Source: Luteimonas galliterrae | GTDB taxonomy: Bacteria; Pseudomonadota; Gammaproteobacteria; Xanthomonadales; Xanthomonadaceae | Length of the DNA: 64,000 nt | NCBI RefSeq assembly: GCF_023374055.1 | Contig: NZ_JAMBEP010000001.1 | Coordinates: forward strand, 1,612,001 to 1,676,000 | Direction: 5' to 3' | Shown: positions 17,516 to 26,889 of the stretch, in pieces | Position numbering within the stretch: the stretch's first letter is position 1 | How the letters are laid out: every line of letters begins with the position of its first letter | Notes under the pieces: model-generated | What the model was told of the DNA's origin: nothing | Database searches by the model: none | The model's input: only the letters and a program-made list of their open reading frames with translations | Program-made: the position numbers and the translations under genes

Positions 17516-19070
17516 CGAATTCGTCGAGCCCGGGCGCGCCGGCATCCAGCGCGCGGGCCGAGGCCAGGGCCTGCTCGGCGAAAGCGACTTCCCCGGCGCC
17601 CAGCCGCTCGTTGCCGACCGCGATCCAGCGCTGCGCCAAACGCGACCGCGCGGCGCCCGTGGCGCGGTCGTTCGGCGCCAGCTGTTGCCAGGCATCCAGA
17701 CAAGCTTGAGCGCGCTTCAGGCTGTTGCCGCGCAATTCGTCCTCGTAACAACGGCGCACGCTGGGCAGCGCGCGCGCGGCGGCGCGTTTCACGGCCGCGT
17801 CGTTCGGCGCCAGCGCCTGCGCAGCGCGCAGCTTGTCGTAAGCGCTGTCGCCTGGCGGGGTCAACCAGTCGCCGCGCGCTGCGGCGCGGTCGGATTCGGC
17901 GAGCAGCGCGCTCACCTTGCCGGCGCGTTCGCGCGGCGGCATCGTCGGCGCGACCCGCGACTGCGCCTTGCGGATCCGTTCGACATGGCGCGCGGCATCG
18001 CGCACCGCGGCCGAACCCGGCGAGATCCCGCTCGCGGCGCGCAGGTCGGCCTGGGCTTCGGCGAAACGGAAATCCGCCGCGCGCTGTTCGGCGCGCTGCG
18101 CGTAGGCGTTGCCGACGCGCTCGATGCCAGCCAGCGCCGCGCCGTCCTCCGCGTCGATGTCGAGCAGCTTGCGATAGCCGGCCATCGCCGCTTCCAGCCT
18201 GCCGCCGCGCAAGTCGCGGTCGGCTCGCTGGCGTTGCCGTTCGACGGCGCGTGCCAACTGCGCCCGCGCTTCGGGCAGGGCGACATGGCCCGCATCGTAT
18301 TCGGCCACGCGTCCTACGATCTTCGCGGCGTCGGCCAAACGCCCGCCGTCCATGGCCGCCTTGGCCTGCTGCAGCAAATCGGCCAGCGTATCTTCGCGCG
18401 CTTCCAGCGCCTCGGTGCGCGCCGGCTGCAGCGCCAGCACGCGTTGGTATAACGGCAGCGCGCTGTCCGGTCCTTCGTCCAGCTTGCCGGCCTCGCGCGC
18501 TGCGGCCGCGCGTGCGAGCAGGCCGTCGATGCCAGCGTGCTCGGCCTCCTGTTTCCGCATCAATACGGCGACCGCGTCGCTTTTCGCGCGCGGCGCCGAC
18601 AGCGCACGCGCCAGCTGCAAGGCTTCGTGCGCGTCGGCGTAGCGGTTTTGCGCGATCGCTTCGCGCGCCTGTTGCATGGCCGCATCGGCGACGCGCATGA
18701 GGCCTTCGCGGGCCTCGTTGCGGTCGGGATCCAGCGCTAGCGCCGCCTCGTACAGTTCGCGCGCGCCGCTGCCGTCTTCTGGAGCGGTCAGGTGCCCGAC
18801 CGCCAAGGCCGCCGCGGCGCGCTCGCGCAGCACTTGAGCGCGCGTTTCGGGCCATAACCAGTCCGCCAGCGTCTGCCGGAACGACAGCACGCCGGCCGCC
18901 AGCGCGATGGCGACGGCCAGCGCCCACCATCCGATCCTGGATTTTTTCCGTTCCCGCGGTTCGTAGGCTTGCGAAGGGTCGCGAAAACGCAGGCCCTCGA
19001 GCCAGCCCAGGCGCGGTTCGATGCGTGAACCGGGGCTTTCCGAAGGGTCGTCGTCGCGGGGATCGCTCAC
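17478..19070 (-). CDS. Membrane-anchored TPR-rich protein of unknown function
   Basis: A 530-aa protein with an N-terminal charged cytoplasmic segment, one transmembrane helix (IGWWALAVAIALAAGVLSF, about 46-64) and an almost entirely helical alanine- and arginine-rich remainder. TPR-like blocks repeat, for example ARELYEAALALDPDRNEARE and ALPLYQRVLALQPARTEALE. Topology suggests a periplasmic scaffold. No catalytic motif is visible. It overlaps the glycosyltransferase 3' end by 38 bp and is 22 bp from the relA stop, so it may be transcribed with relA. Confidence 0.75.
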   Translation of the reverse strand: MSDPRDDDPSESPGSRIEPRLGWLEGLRFRDPSQAYEPRERKKSRIGWWALAVAIALAAGVLSFRQTLADWLWPETRAQVLRERAAAALAVGHLTAPEDGSGARELYEAALALDPDRNEAREGLMRVADAAMQQAREAIAQNRYADAHEALQLARALSAPRAKSDAVAVLMRKQEAEHAGIDGLLARAAAAREAGKLDEGPDSALPLYQRVLALQPARTEALEAREDTLADLLQQAKAAMDGGRLADAAKIVGRVAEYDAGHVALPEARAQLARAVERQRQRADRDLRGGRLEAAMAGYRKLLDIDAEDGAALAGIERVGNAYAQRAEQRAADFRFAEAQADLRAASGISPGSAAVRDAARHVERIRKAQSRVAPTMPPRERAGKVSALLAESDRAAARGDWLTPPGDSAYDKLRAAQALAPNDAAVKRAAARALPSVRRCYEDELRGNSLKRAQACLDAWQQLAPNDRATGAARSRLAQRWIAVGNERLGAGEVAFAEQALASARALDAGAPGLDEFATRVKTAAGSGR

Positions 19071-19092
19071 GTGCCGAGCATAGCAGCGCCGC

Positions 19093-21246
19093 TCAGCCGG
19101 CCCTTCGCGCTTCCTCGACGCCCGGCAGGCCGGAGAGCTTGCCGAGCAGGGTCGACAGCTGGCCGAAATCGGCTACGCGCAGCCGCAGCCGCATCCGGAT
19201 GCGGCCGCTGCCACGCTCGGTCTGGCTGTGGATGTCGGCGACATGCGCGTTTTCCTGCGCGATCAGGTTGGTGATGTCCTTCAGCAGCCATTTGCGATCC
19301 AAGGCCAGCAGTTGGACATCGGCTTCGTAGCCGCCGCTCGTTCCGCCCCATTCGACCGGCAATACGCGCTGCGGGTGCCGCGCCGACAGGCGCAGGAACG
19401 CGGCGCAATCGGGCCGGTGCACGGACACGCCGCGGGCACGCGTGAGATAACCCACGATCGGCTCGCCCGGCAGTGGCTGGCAGCAGCGTGCGATCTGCAC
19501 CAGCAGGTTGCCGACGCCCTGCACGGTGAGGCCGGACGTGGCGCCTGCCTTGCGCGCCTTGCGCGGCGCGGGCGGCAGCGTCGGCGTTTCCGGTTCGGGA
19601 CGTTCCAGATCGTGCAAGGCGCGGCCGACCTGGTGCGGGCCGACGTCGCCGAGCGCGACCAGCACGTACAGATCGTCCGCCGTCGCCGCATTGAACTTGG
19701 CCAGCACCGGCGCGAGTTCGGCATTCTGCAGGCCGAGCCGTTTCAGTTCCTTCTCGAGCAATTCGCGCCCCGCCTGTACGTTGCGCGCGCGGTCGAGCTT
19801 GTGGAACCAGTTGCGCACCTTCTCGCGGGAACGCGCGCTGGCGAGGAAACCATTGGCCGCCACCAGCCAGTCGCGGCGCGGCTCGCCAGTCTTGGCGGTG
19901 AGGATTTCCACGCGATCGCCGGTCTGCAGGTTGTAGTCCAGCGGCACGATGCGGCCGTCGACCTTGGCGCCGCGGCAGCGGTGGCCGACTTCGGTGTGCA
20001 CGTGATAGGCGAAATCCAGCGGGGTGGCGCCTTGCGGCAGGTCGATCACCTCGCCGCGCGGAGTGAGCGCGTAGATCCGGTCCTCGGCCAGTTCGGCGTC
20101 GATTTCGCCGAGCAAGTCGGTATTGTCGTCGCGTTGCTCCAGCAGCCGGCGCATCCAGCCGATCTTGCGGTCCAGCGCCGCGTCGCCGGCTGCGCTGCGG
20201 CCTTCCTTGTAGCGCCAGTGCGCGGCCACGCCCAATTCGGCCTGGGCGTGCATTTCGCGGGTGCGGATCTGCACTTCCAGGGTCTTGCCGTCGGGGCCGA
20301 GCACGGCGGTGTGCAGCGAGCGGTAATCGTTGCGCTTGGGCCGCGCGATGTAGTCGTCGAATTCGCTGGGTACCGGCGTCCACAAGGCATGCACCACGCC
20401 GAGCGCGGCGTAGCAGCCGGGAATATCGTCGACCAGCACGCGCACCGCACGCAGATCGTAGAGCTCGCCGAAGGGCACGTTCTTCTTCTGCATCTTCTTC
20501 CAGATGCTGTAGATGTGCTTGGGCCGGCCGGCGATCTCGACGGCCAGTCCCTGCGCGCGCATCGCTTCGCCCAGTTGCGCCTGGACTTGTTCGATATAAC
20601 GCTGGCGATCGTTGCGCTTCTCGTCCAGCAGGCGCGCGATGCGTTGGTAGGTGTCCGGCTCCAAGTGCCGGAAGGCCAGGTCCTCCAACTCCCACTTCAG
20701 CTGCCAGATGCCCAGGCGGTTGGCGAGCGGCGCGTGGATGTCGCGGGTGAGCTGCGCCAGCGCCCTTCGTTCCGGTTCCGGCAGCGCGTTGGCCGCGCGC
20801 AAACGCGCCAGTTGCCGTGCCAGCAGGATCGGCACCACGCGCAGGTCGCGCACGATCGCCAGCAGCAGCCTGCGCAAGCCTTCGGTATTGGCGCCGCCCG
20901 CATGCTCGGCATGCAGCGCCCAGACCTGGTTGGCGGCACGTTGGCCTTCCAGCAGCGCGGCGACCGCGGGCTGTTGGCGTTGCAGCGACGGCTCCAGATG
21001 TTCGCGCCAGTTCGTCGCCACGTGCAGGATCGCGGCGGCCATCACTTCGCCGTCGCCGCCCAACAGCGCCAGCGACGACAGCGTATCGGTCAGCACCGGC
21101 AGCGGATCGCGCAATCCCGGTCCGGTATCGGCGGTTGCGGATGCGGCTTCGCGTAGAGCCGCCTGTAAATCGGGCGCAATAATGGACGCCGCCGGCAGGG
21201 CCAGCAACGTGCTTATCGGGTCTTGCCGATCATGCGCGGGGGACAT
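19093..21246 (-). CDS. relA: GTP pyrophosphokinase RelA
   Basis: Ribosome-associated ppGpp synthetase of the stringent response. The start at 21246 (MSPAHDRQD) gives 717 aa; longer upstream reading runs into repeat DNA. The N-terminal hydrolase-like domain lacks the HDxxED motif, so it is expected to synthesise only. The synthetase block is intact (GRPKHIYSIWKKM, EFDDYIARPKRNDYRSLHT). A TGS domain (IYALTPRGEVIDLPQGATPL) and a C-terminal ACT domain (DRKWLLKDITNLIAQENAHV) follow. This supports RelA rather than SpoT. Confidence 0.93.
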   Translation of the reverse strand: MSPAHDRQDPISTLLALPAASIIAPDLQAALREAASATADTGPGLRDPLPVLTDTLSSLALLGGDGEVMAAAILHVATNWREHLEPSLQRQQPAVAALLEGQRAANQVWALHAEHAGGANTEGLRRLLLAIVRDLRVVPILLARQLARLRAANALPEPERRALAQLTRDIHAPLANRLGIWQLKWELEDLAFRHLEPDTYQRIARLLDEKRNDRQRYIEQVQAQLGEAMRAQGLAVEIAGRPKHIYSIWKKMQKKNVPFGELYDLRAVRVLVDDIPGCYAALGVVHALWTPVPSEFDDYIARPKRNDYRSLHTAVLGPDGKTLEVQIRTREMHAQAELGVAAHWRYKEGRSAAGDAALDRKIGWMRRLLEQRDDNTDLLGEIDAELAEDRIYALTPRGEVIDLPQGATPLDFAYHVHTEVGHRCRGAKVDGRIVPLDYNLQTGDRVEILTAKTGEPRRDWLVAANGFLASARSREKVRNWFHKLDRARNVQAGRELLEKELKRLGLQNAELAPVLAKFNAATADDLYVLVALGDVGPHQVGRALHDLERPEPETPTLPPAPRKARKAGATSGLTVQGVGNLLVQIARCCQPLPGEPIVGYLTRARGVSVHRPDCAAFLRLSARHPQRVLPVEWGGTSGGYEADVQLLALDRKWLLKDITNLIAQENAHVADIHSQTERGSGRIRMRLRLRVADFGQLSTLLGKLSGLPGVEEARRAG

Positions 21247-21343
21247 GACAGAGAGGCTACAGCACCCGGAAAATGGCGCAATGCCCCTGATGGAACGCCT
21301 GTTTTCCATTTGAAGCTGCCGCTCGTTGCAAGGCCCTGCTTTT

Positions 21344-21423
21344 TGTGGGAGCGGCTTCAGCCGCAAGCTTTGTGGATGGCGGCGGATCGGCAAGAAAAGC
21401 TCGCGGCTGAAGCCGCTCCTACA
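21344..21423. repeat. Family A inverted repeat pair
   Basis: GGGAGCGGCTTCAGCCGCAAGC at the left and its inverse GCTCGCGGCTGAAGCCGCTC at the right form a long imperfect stem between relA and the divergent secreted-protein gene. The promoters of both genes must lie in or beside it. Confidence 0.8.
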
Positions 21424-21446
21424 AAGTGCAAAAAAGGAAACAGAAC

Positions 21447-21947
21447 ATGAATCGACGCCCTCGCCTGTCTGCGCTCCGACTGCCTTTGATGGCGGTCTTG
21501 CTATGCCTCTGCGCCAGCGCCGCCGCGCAACGAACTCCGATCGAACAGCGAATGACGCCCGAGCAGTTCAAGGCCGCCGGATTGGAAAAACTTTCGCCTG
21601 ACGAATTGGCGAGCCTCAATACCTGGCTCGAGCGCGGTGATGCGCAGCCGGTGGCTTCCGAAAGCGGCGAAACGCGTCCGCCGGCGGCCGAACGCCCCCG
21701 CGACTCGTTCGCCGGCGCCAGCGATCAACCGGTTCGCAGCCGTTTGAAGGGCTCGGTGCAGCAATGGGCGCCCGGCACCGTTTTCGAGCTGGAGAACGGC
21801 CAGCGTTGGCGCGTGCTGAAAGGCAGCATGACATTGCCCGAGGCGCTGCAGGCGCCGGAGATCGAAGTCGCGCCTGGATTGATGGGGCGTTGGTTCCTGC
21901 AGGTCCATGAAGATGCGCCGCGGGCGCGCGTCGAAAGGATCGAGTAA
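21447..21947 (+). CDS. Small secreted protein of unknown function
   Basis: A 166-aa protein starting at the ATG preceded by AAGGAAA. It has a clear signal peptide (LPLMAVLLCLCASAAA-Q). The mature part contains a motif MTPEQFKAAGLEKLSPDELA resembling short segments common in proteobacterial secreted proteins, then a compact beta-rich end (GTVFELENGQRWRVLKGSM). I recognise no enzyme family. It is probably periplasmic and single-gene. Confidence 0.75.
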   Translation: MNRRPRLSALRLPLMAVLLCLCASAAAQRTPIEQRMTPEQFKAAGLEKLSPDELASLNTWLERGDAQPVASESGETRPPAAERPRDSFAGASDQPVRSRLKGSVQQWAPGTVFELENGQRWRVLKGSMTLPEALQAPEIEVAPGLMGRWFLQVHEDAPRARVERIE

Positions 21948-21954
21948 GGGCTGT

Positions 21955-22112
21955 GGCTTCCCTCCTTCGCGGGAGAGGATGCCCGAAGGGAAAGGAGAGG
22001 GCGGCGCAAGCGTAGCGAGCGTGCTATCGCTCTTAATTGCGCCATGGCGCGAAAAGCCGGATCCTCTCCATGGCCTTCGGCCTGTCCCTCTCCAGCAAGC
22101 GGGAGAGGGAAA
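21955..22112. repeat. Family C repeat pair
   Basis: Left arm CTTCGCGGGAGAGGATGCCC with CCGAAGGG, and right arm CCCTCTCCAGCAAGCGGGAG, form an inverted pair in the gap before the hrpA stop. A related element is inserted inside the ABC-F gene near 61.3 kb. Confidence 0.7.
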
Positions 22113-22126
22113 AAGTCGCGGCGCGC

Positions 22127-25100
22127 TCAGGTCGCGTCGCGGAGACTCGCTATTTTTTGCGCCATTTTCTTCGGCGATACGCCACCGCGCGCGCCCAATT
22201 CTTGGGCGAACAACGACACTCGCAACTCTTCCAATTCCCAGCGTACCGCGTTCCACTCGGGCGACGCCCCGCTCTCGACGAACGCTTCCTCAATCGCATC
22301 GGCGAACGGCTTGACCTCGAGCATGCGCGCCTGGTCGCGGGTCGGATCGCGCAAGGCGCGCTCGCCGCGCAAGGCCAGCGCCTTCAGGTAACGCGGGTAT
22401 TCGCGCAGCGCTTCGGCCGGCACGTCGCGCAGGAAGCCGGGCGGCGTCAGCGACGCGAGATGCGCGCGCATATCGTCGAGGTTGCCGCTGGCCCAGCCGA
22501 TCAATTTCGAATCGAGCTTGGCCCGCACTTCGGCGACCAGCCCAAGGATGGTTTCGGCCTGCTGCAGCCGCGCGACTGCTTCGGGAAACAGCGCTTTGGC
22601 GATGGCATCCAGGCGCCGTTGGAAAGCCGCCGCGTCGCGGATGCCGTCCAAACCTTCCGCAGCGAGCGCCGCAAAGGCGCCGTCGACCAGGTCCGCGCGC
22701 AGCCAGTCGCCGTCGCTGCCGCCGCCCGGCCGCGGTGCGGCCGATTCGATCGCCGCATACAGCAACGCCGCTTTGGGCGGCACCGGCAATTGCTTGCGGG
22801 CCTGCTTCAGTTTGTCCGCCAACGCGAGCGACAGCAGGCGGCGCACGCCGCGCGGATGCCGGCGCTGCGCTTCCTCGCGCGTCGCGTGCACGCCGAGCGA
22901 TGCCGTATCGCCTTCGTCGTCGAGCGCCGGATAGGCGGGCACGCCGGCCGCGCCCGGCACCGATTCCGGAATCGGCTCGGCGGGAAACGCCGTCAAACCG
23001 CGCTGCGCGAAGCCGCGGGCGGCTTGCGCCGCGAACGCCTGCGTCGCGCGCGCGCCGAAGTGTTGGCGCAACTCGTCCAGATCGCGCGATTCGGCCAATA
23101 TCATCCGCCCATCGCTGTCCAACAAGCGCAGATTCATGCGCAGGTGCGGATCGAGCGAGGCTTCGTCGAAATCGACCGCTGCGATCTCGACGCCGGTCAG
23201 TTTGCGCAGGAAGCGCGCCAACGAGCCGGCGAAGGCATCCGCGTCCGCCGTGCGATGCGCCTCGACGAAGGCGCGCGCGAAATCCGGAGCGGGCACGAAA
23301 TTGCGCCGCAGCGCCTTGGGCAGCGACTTGATCATCGCCGCCGCCTTATCGGCGACGAAGCCCGGCGCCAGCCAGGAAAGACGCGCCGCGTCCAACGCGT
23401 TGAGCAGGTGCAGCGGCACCACCACGGTCATGCCGTCGTCCGGCTCGCCGGGCTGGAAGCGGTAACGCACCGCCAGCCGCGCGTCGCCGACGGCGAAATA
23501 AGGCGGAAAGCGTGCCGCCTCGCTCTCGTCGCCGACCAGCAGATCCTGGCGCGACCATTCCAGCGCGGCCTTATCCGCGGCCGGCAGTTTCGCGTACCAC
23601 GCATCCAGCGCCTGCGCGTTGTGCACCTGTGGCGGCAGCCGGTCGAGATACCACTGCGCCATCCAGTCCTCGTCCACGACCAGGCCGCTGCGGCGCTGCT
23701 TGGCTTCCTCGTCGCGCGCCAGCGCCAGGACTTTCAGGTTGCGCGCAAGGAATGCGCTGCGGGTGTTGATCTCGCCGGTCACGAGCGCATCGCGGGCGAA
23801 GATGGCGCGGCTTTCCTCGGGGAATAGCGCGCCGTAGTGGATGGGCCGCTTGGGCGCGAGCACCAGTCCGAACAGGCTGATCTGCTCGCTGCCCACGACC
23901 CGGCCCTGCGAACGCGACCAGCGCGGGTCGTGCCGGCGCCTTGCCAGCAGATGCGCGAGTTCGTCGATCGCCCATTCGGGTTCGATCGCGGCATTGGTGA
24001 GGGACCAGACTTTTTCGGTATCGAGCAAAGTCGCCGACAGCACCCACGGCGGCGGTTTTTTCGCCAGTGGCGAGCCTGGAAACAACAGGAATTTGCGGCT
24101 GCGCGGGCCGTCGTATTGGCCGCGCTCGGTGCGTTGGCCGATTTGGGTGGGCAGGCCTGCGAGCAGGGCGCGGTGAAGGGTGGCGTAGGCGTTTGCTGTC
24201 CGCTGTTCCTCCCCCTTTGAAAAAGGGGGATTGAGGGGGGCGAGGACAGCCGCTTGCAAGCCGGAGGCTTGCGGCTGGCCGAGCGCCCTCGCGTGAGCGA
24301 GGGCCGGGAATCGCGCAGCGATTTGCTTTGGCTGTTTCGTCGTTGTTGCGGCGACGCGCAAATCCCCCCTGCCCCCCTTTTTCAAAGGGGGGTTGGTGTC
24401 GCTGGCTTTTGGAGCGGCGTCGGTCCAGCCGATCTCCTCGCACTGCAATTTGAGCTGGCGATGCAACTCGCGCCACTCGCGCATCCGCAAGAAGCCCAGG
24501 AAATGCTTCTCGCACCATTTGCGCAGCTGCGACTGGGTCATCGCCTCGTGCGCTTCCCGATAGGCTTCCCATAATTTCAAGATGCCCACGAACTCGGACT
24601 TGGCATCGGCGAACAACGCATGCGCGTTGTCGGCCGCCGCACGCTGGTCGGCCGGCCGTTCGCGCGGGTCCTGAATGCCCAGGAACGAGGCGATCGCCAA
24701 CATGTCCGGCAGGCAACCGTGCGCCTGCGCCGCGACCAGCATCCGCGCCAGCTTCACGTCGACAGGCAGCCGCGACATGGTGCGGCCGATCGCCGTGAGC
24801 TTGCGCTCCGCATCGACGGCGCCGAGTTCCTGCAGCTGTTGCCAGCCGTCGGCGATCGCGCGCGGATCGGGCGGTTCCAGGAACGGGAAGTCCTCGATGC
24901 GGCCCAGCCCCAGCGACAGCATGCGCAGGATCACGCCGGCCAATGCGGCGCGGCGGATTTCCGGATCGGTATATGGCGGCCGCGATTCGAAATCCGCTTG
25001 CGAATAGATGCGGAAACAGGTGCCGGGCGCGATGCGGCCGCACCGGCCCTTGCGCTGGTCGGCGCTGGCCTGCGAAATCGGTTCGATGTGCAGGCGATCG

Positions 25101-26245
25101 AGTTTCTGCCGCGGGCTGTAGCGCTTCACCCGCGCCAAGCCGGGATCGACCACGTAATGGATGCGCGGCACCGTAAGCGAAGTTTCGGCGACGTTGGTCG
25201 CCAGCACGATCCGCCGCTGCGGCCCGGGATTGAACACGCGGTCCTGGTCGCGCACCGAAAGCCGCGCGTACAGCGGCAGCACTTCGGTATGGCGGTATTT
25301 GCGCCTTTCCAGCGCCTGGTGCGCGTCGCGGATCTCGCGTTCGCCGGGCAGGAAGACGAGCGTGTCGCCCATGCTGCGGTCGCGCGAGATTTCATCGCAT
25401 GCGGCCACGATGCCGTCGAGCACGCTGCGCCCGCCGGCTTCGTCGCCCTCCCCTTCCAAGGGCCGATAGCGCACTTCGACAGGAAAACCGCGGCCTTCCA
25501 CGTCGACCACCGGTGCGCCATCGAAATGTGCCGAGAAACGCTCGGTATCGATGGTCGCCGAGGTGACGATGATCTTCAGGTCGGAGCGCTTGCGCAGCAG
25601 CTGCTTCAGGTAGCCGAGCAGAAAATCGATGTTGAGGCTGCGCTCGTGCGCCTCGTCGACGATGATCGTGTCGTAGGCCGACAGCCAGCGGTCCGATTGG
25701 ATCTCGGCCAGCAGGATGCCGTCGGTCATGAACTTGATCGCCGCGTCGGCTCCGACGTTGTCGTTGAAGCGCACCTGGTAGCCGACCGCGCCCCCCAGCG
25801 GCACCTGCAGTTCTTCGGCGACGCGGCGCGCGACCGCGCGTGCGGCGATGCGGCGCGGCTGGGTGCAGCCGATCATGCCGGCGGCGCCGCGGCCGGCGGC
25901 GAGGCACAATTTCGGCAGTTGGGTCGTCTTGCCCGAGCCGGTTTCGCCCGCGATCACCACCACCGGATGCTTGCGGATCAGCTCGACGATGCGCCCGGCC
26001 TCGCTCGCGATCGGCAGGCCGGTATCGACTTCGCCGCGCGGCAGCCGCGATGCGCGCGCCTCGCGCTCGGCCACCGATTGCGCCAGCGCCGCCGCGAACG
26101 CGTCGCGCGCCTTGTCGTCGGCCGGCTGCGCCTGCCAGCGCCGCCACAGCCCGTGCAGGCGCGCGGCGTCGCGGCTGCGGGCACCGTCGATGGCGCGCCG
26201 CGCCTGCGTTGACGCGGCGCTTGCAAGGGGTTCGATAGGCTTCAT
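22127..26245 (-). CDS. hrpA: ATP-dependent RNA helicase HrpA with an in-frame repeat insertion
   Basis: DEAH-box helicase of 1,372 aa; E. coli HrpA has about 1,300. Walker A is GETGSGKTTQ, the DEAH box is IIVDEAHERS, and the HA2/OB and C-terminal DUF3418 regions follow to the end. The ATG at 26245 (MKPIEPL) is preferred; 26266 is possible. Residues about 617-679 have no counterpart that I recall in E. coli HrpA. They are encoded by a palindromic repeat pair (24209-24396) read through in frame, giving KASDTNPPLKKGGRGD at one end and LNPPFSKGE at the other. All motifs on either side are intact, so the enzyme is probably functional with an added linker. Confidence 0.92.
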   Translation of the reverse strand: MKPIEPLASAASTQARRAIDGARSRDAARLHGLWRRWQAQPADDKARDAFAAALAQSVAEREARASRLPRGEVDTGLPIASEAGRIVELIRKHPVVVIAGETGSGKTTQLPKLCLAAGRGAAGMIGCTQPRRIAARAVARRVAEELQVPLGGAVGYQVRFNDNVGADAAIKFMTDGILLAEIQSDRWLSAYDTIIVDEAHERSLNIDFLLGYLKQLLRKRSDLKIIVTSATIDTERFSAHFDGAPVVDVEGRGFPVEVRYRPLEGEGDEAGGRSVLDGIVAACDEISRDRSMGDTLVFLPGEREIRDAHQALERRKYRHTEVLPLYARLSVRDQDRVFNPGPQRRIVLATNVAETSLTVPRIHYVVDPGLARVKRYSPRQKLDRLHIEPISQASADQRKGRCGRIAPGTCFRIYSQADFESRPPYTDPEIRRAALAGVILRMLSLGLGRIEDFPFLEPPDPRAIADGWQQLQELGAVDAERKLTAIGRTMSRLPVDVKLARMLVAAQAHGCLPDMLAIASFLGIQDPRERPADQRAAADNAHALFADAKSEFVGILKLWEAYREAHEAMTQSQLRKWCEKHFLGFLRMREWRELHRQLKLQCEEIGWTDAAPKASDTNPPLKKGGRGDLRVAATTTKQPKQIAARFPALAHARALGQPQASGLQAAVLAPLNPPFSKGEEQRTANAYATLHRALLAGLPTQIGQRTERGQYDGPRSRKFLLFPGSPLAKKPPPWVLSATLLDTEKVWSLTNAAIEPEWAIDELAHLLARRRHDPRWSRSQGRVVGSEQISLFGLVLAPKRPIHYGALFPEESRAIFARDALVTGEINTRSAFLARNLKVLALARDEEAKQRRSGLVVDEDWMAQWYLDRLPPQVHNAQALDAWYAKLPAADKAALEWSRQDLLVGDESEAARFPPYFAVGDARLAVRYRFQPGEPDDGMTVVVPLHLLNALDAARLSWLAPGFVADKAAAMIKSLPKALRRNFVPAPDFARAFVEAHRTADADAFAGSLARFLRKLTGVEIAAVDFDEASLDPHLRMNLRLLDSDGRMILAESRDLDELRQHFGARATQAFAAQAARGFAQRGLTAFPAEPIPESVPGAAGVPAYPALDDEGDTASLGVHATREEAQRRHPRGVRRLLSLALADKLKQARKQLPVPPKAALLYAAIESAAPRPGGGSDGDWLRADLVDGAFAALAAEGLDGIRDAAAFQRRLDAIAKALFPEAVARLQQAETILGLVAEVRAKLDSKLIGWASGNLDDMRAHLASLTPPGFLRDVPAEALREYPRYLKALALRGERALRDPTRDQARMLEVKPFADAIEEAFVESGASPEWNAVRWELEELRVSLFAQELGARGGVSPKKMAQKIASLRDAT
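24209..24396. repeat. Family B inverted repeat inserted inside hrpA
   Basis: Left arm CCCCCTTTGAAAAAGGGGGA (about 24211-24240) and right arm CCCCCCTTTTTCAAAGGGGG (about 24372-24394) are inverted copies. The spacer contains further small hairpins (CGCTTGCAAGC/GCTTGCGG; GCCCTCGCGTGAGCGAGGGC). The element sits inside hrpA and keeps its reading frame open. Confidence 0.88.
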
Positions 26246-26328
26246 TGATCGTTCCGACAGCGACATTGCATTTCACACATCCGCCGCCACCCTCTATTGT
26301 GACGTCATACCTTCCCAGGAGAAACCCG

Positions 26329-26889
26329 ATGGCCAAGCCCAAAGCCGCGAAATCCAGCAAAACCAAGTCCGCCGCCGATCCCGCCGCGTCGCCCGGTCCC
26401 GACGACCGCGGCCCGGCCATCGATATCGGGATCGACGCCCGCGATCGCAAGAAGATCGCGCAAGGCCTGTCCGTTTTCCTCGCCGATGCCTACACGCTTT
26501 ATCTGAAGACCCACAATTTCCACTGGAACGTGACCGGGCCGATGTTCAACGCCCTGCACAACATGTTCGAGATGCAGTACACCGAGCAGTGGAACGCGCT
26601 GGACGATGTCGCCGAGCGCATCCGCGCGCTGGGTTTCAACGCGCCGGGCTCGTATGCGGAGTTCATCGGGCTGTCGTCCATCAAGGAAGAGCCCGGGCTC
26701 ACCCAAGCCCAGGATTGGCGCGAGATGGTGAGGCAGTTGGTGGTCGGCAACGAAGCGGTCTGCCGCACCGCCCGCAAGGTGCTGGAGGTGGCCGACGACG
26801 CCGACGACGATCCGACCGAGGATTTGATGATCCAGCGGCTGCAGATCCACGAAAAGAACGCGTGGATGCTGCGCTCGCTGCTGCAGTAG
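26329..26889 (+). CDS. dps: Dps-family DNA protection / ferritin-like protein
   Basis: A 186-aa mini-ferritin that oxidises and stores iron and coats DNA in starvation. The ATG at 26329 follows a good ribosome site (CCAGGAGA). The ferroxidase signature THNFHWNVTGPMFNALH with downstream EQWNALDDVAERIRALG is intact. A Lys/Ala-rich N-terminal tail of about 40 aa precedes the helical core and could bind DNA, as in E. coli Dps. It is divergent from hrpA. Confidence 0.93.
   Translation: MAKPKAAKSSKTKSAADPAASPGPDDRGPAIDIGIDARDRKKIAQGLSVFLADAYTLYLKTHNFHWNVTGPMFNALHNMFEMQYTEQWNALDDVAERIRALGFNAPGSYAEFIGLSSIKEEPGLTQAQDWREMVRQLVVGNEAVCRTARKVLEVADDADDDPTEDLMIQRLQIHEKNAWMLRSLLQ

Noticed and set aside
19093-21393. 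Longer relA start at 21393
   Set aside because: The added 49 residues come from a family A repeat and the leader; the start at 21246 gives a normal RelA N-terminus.
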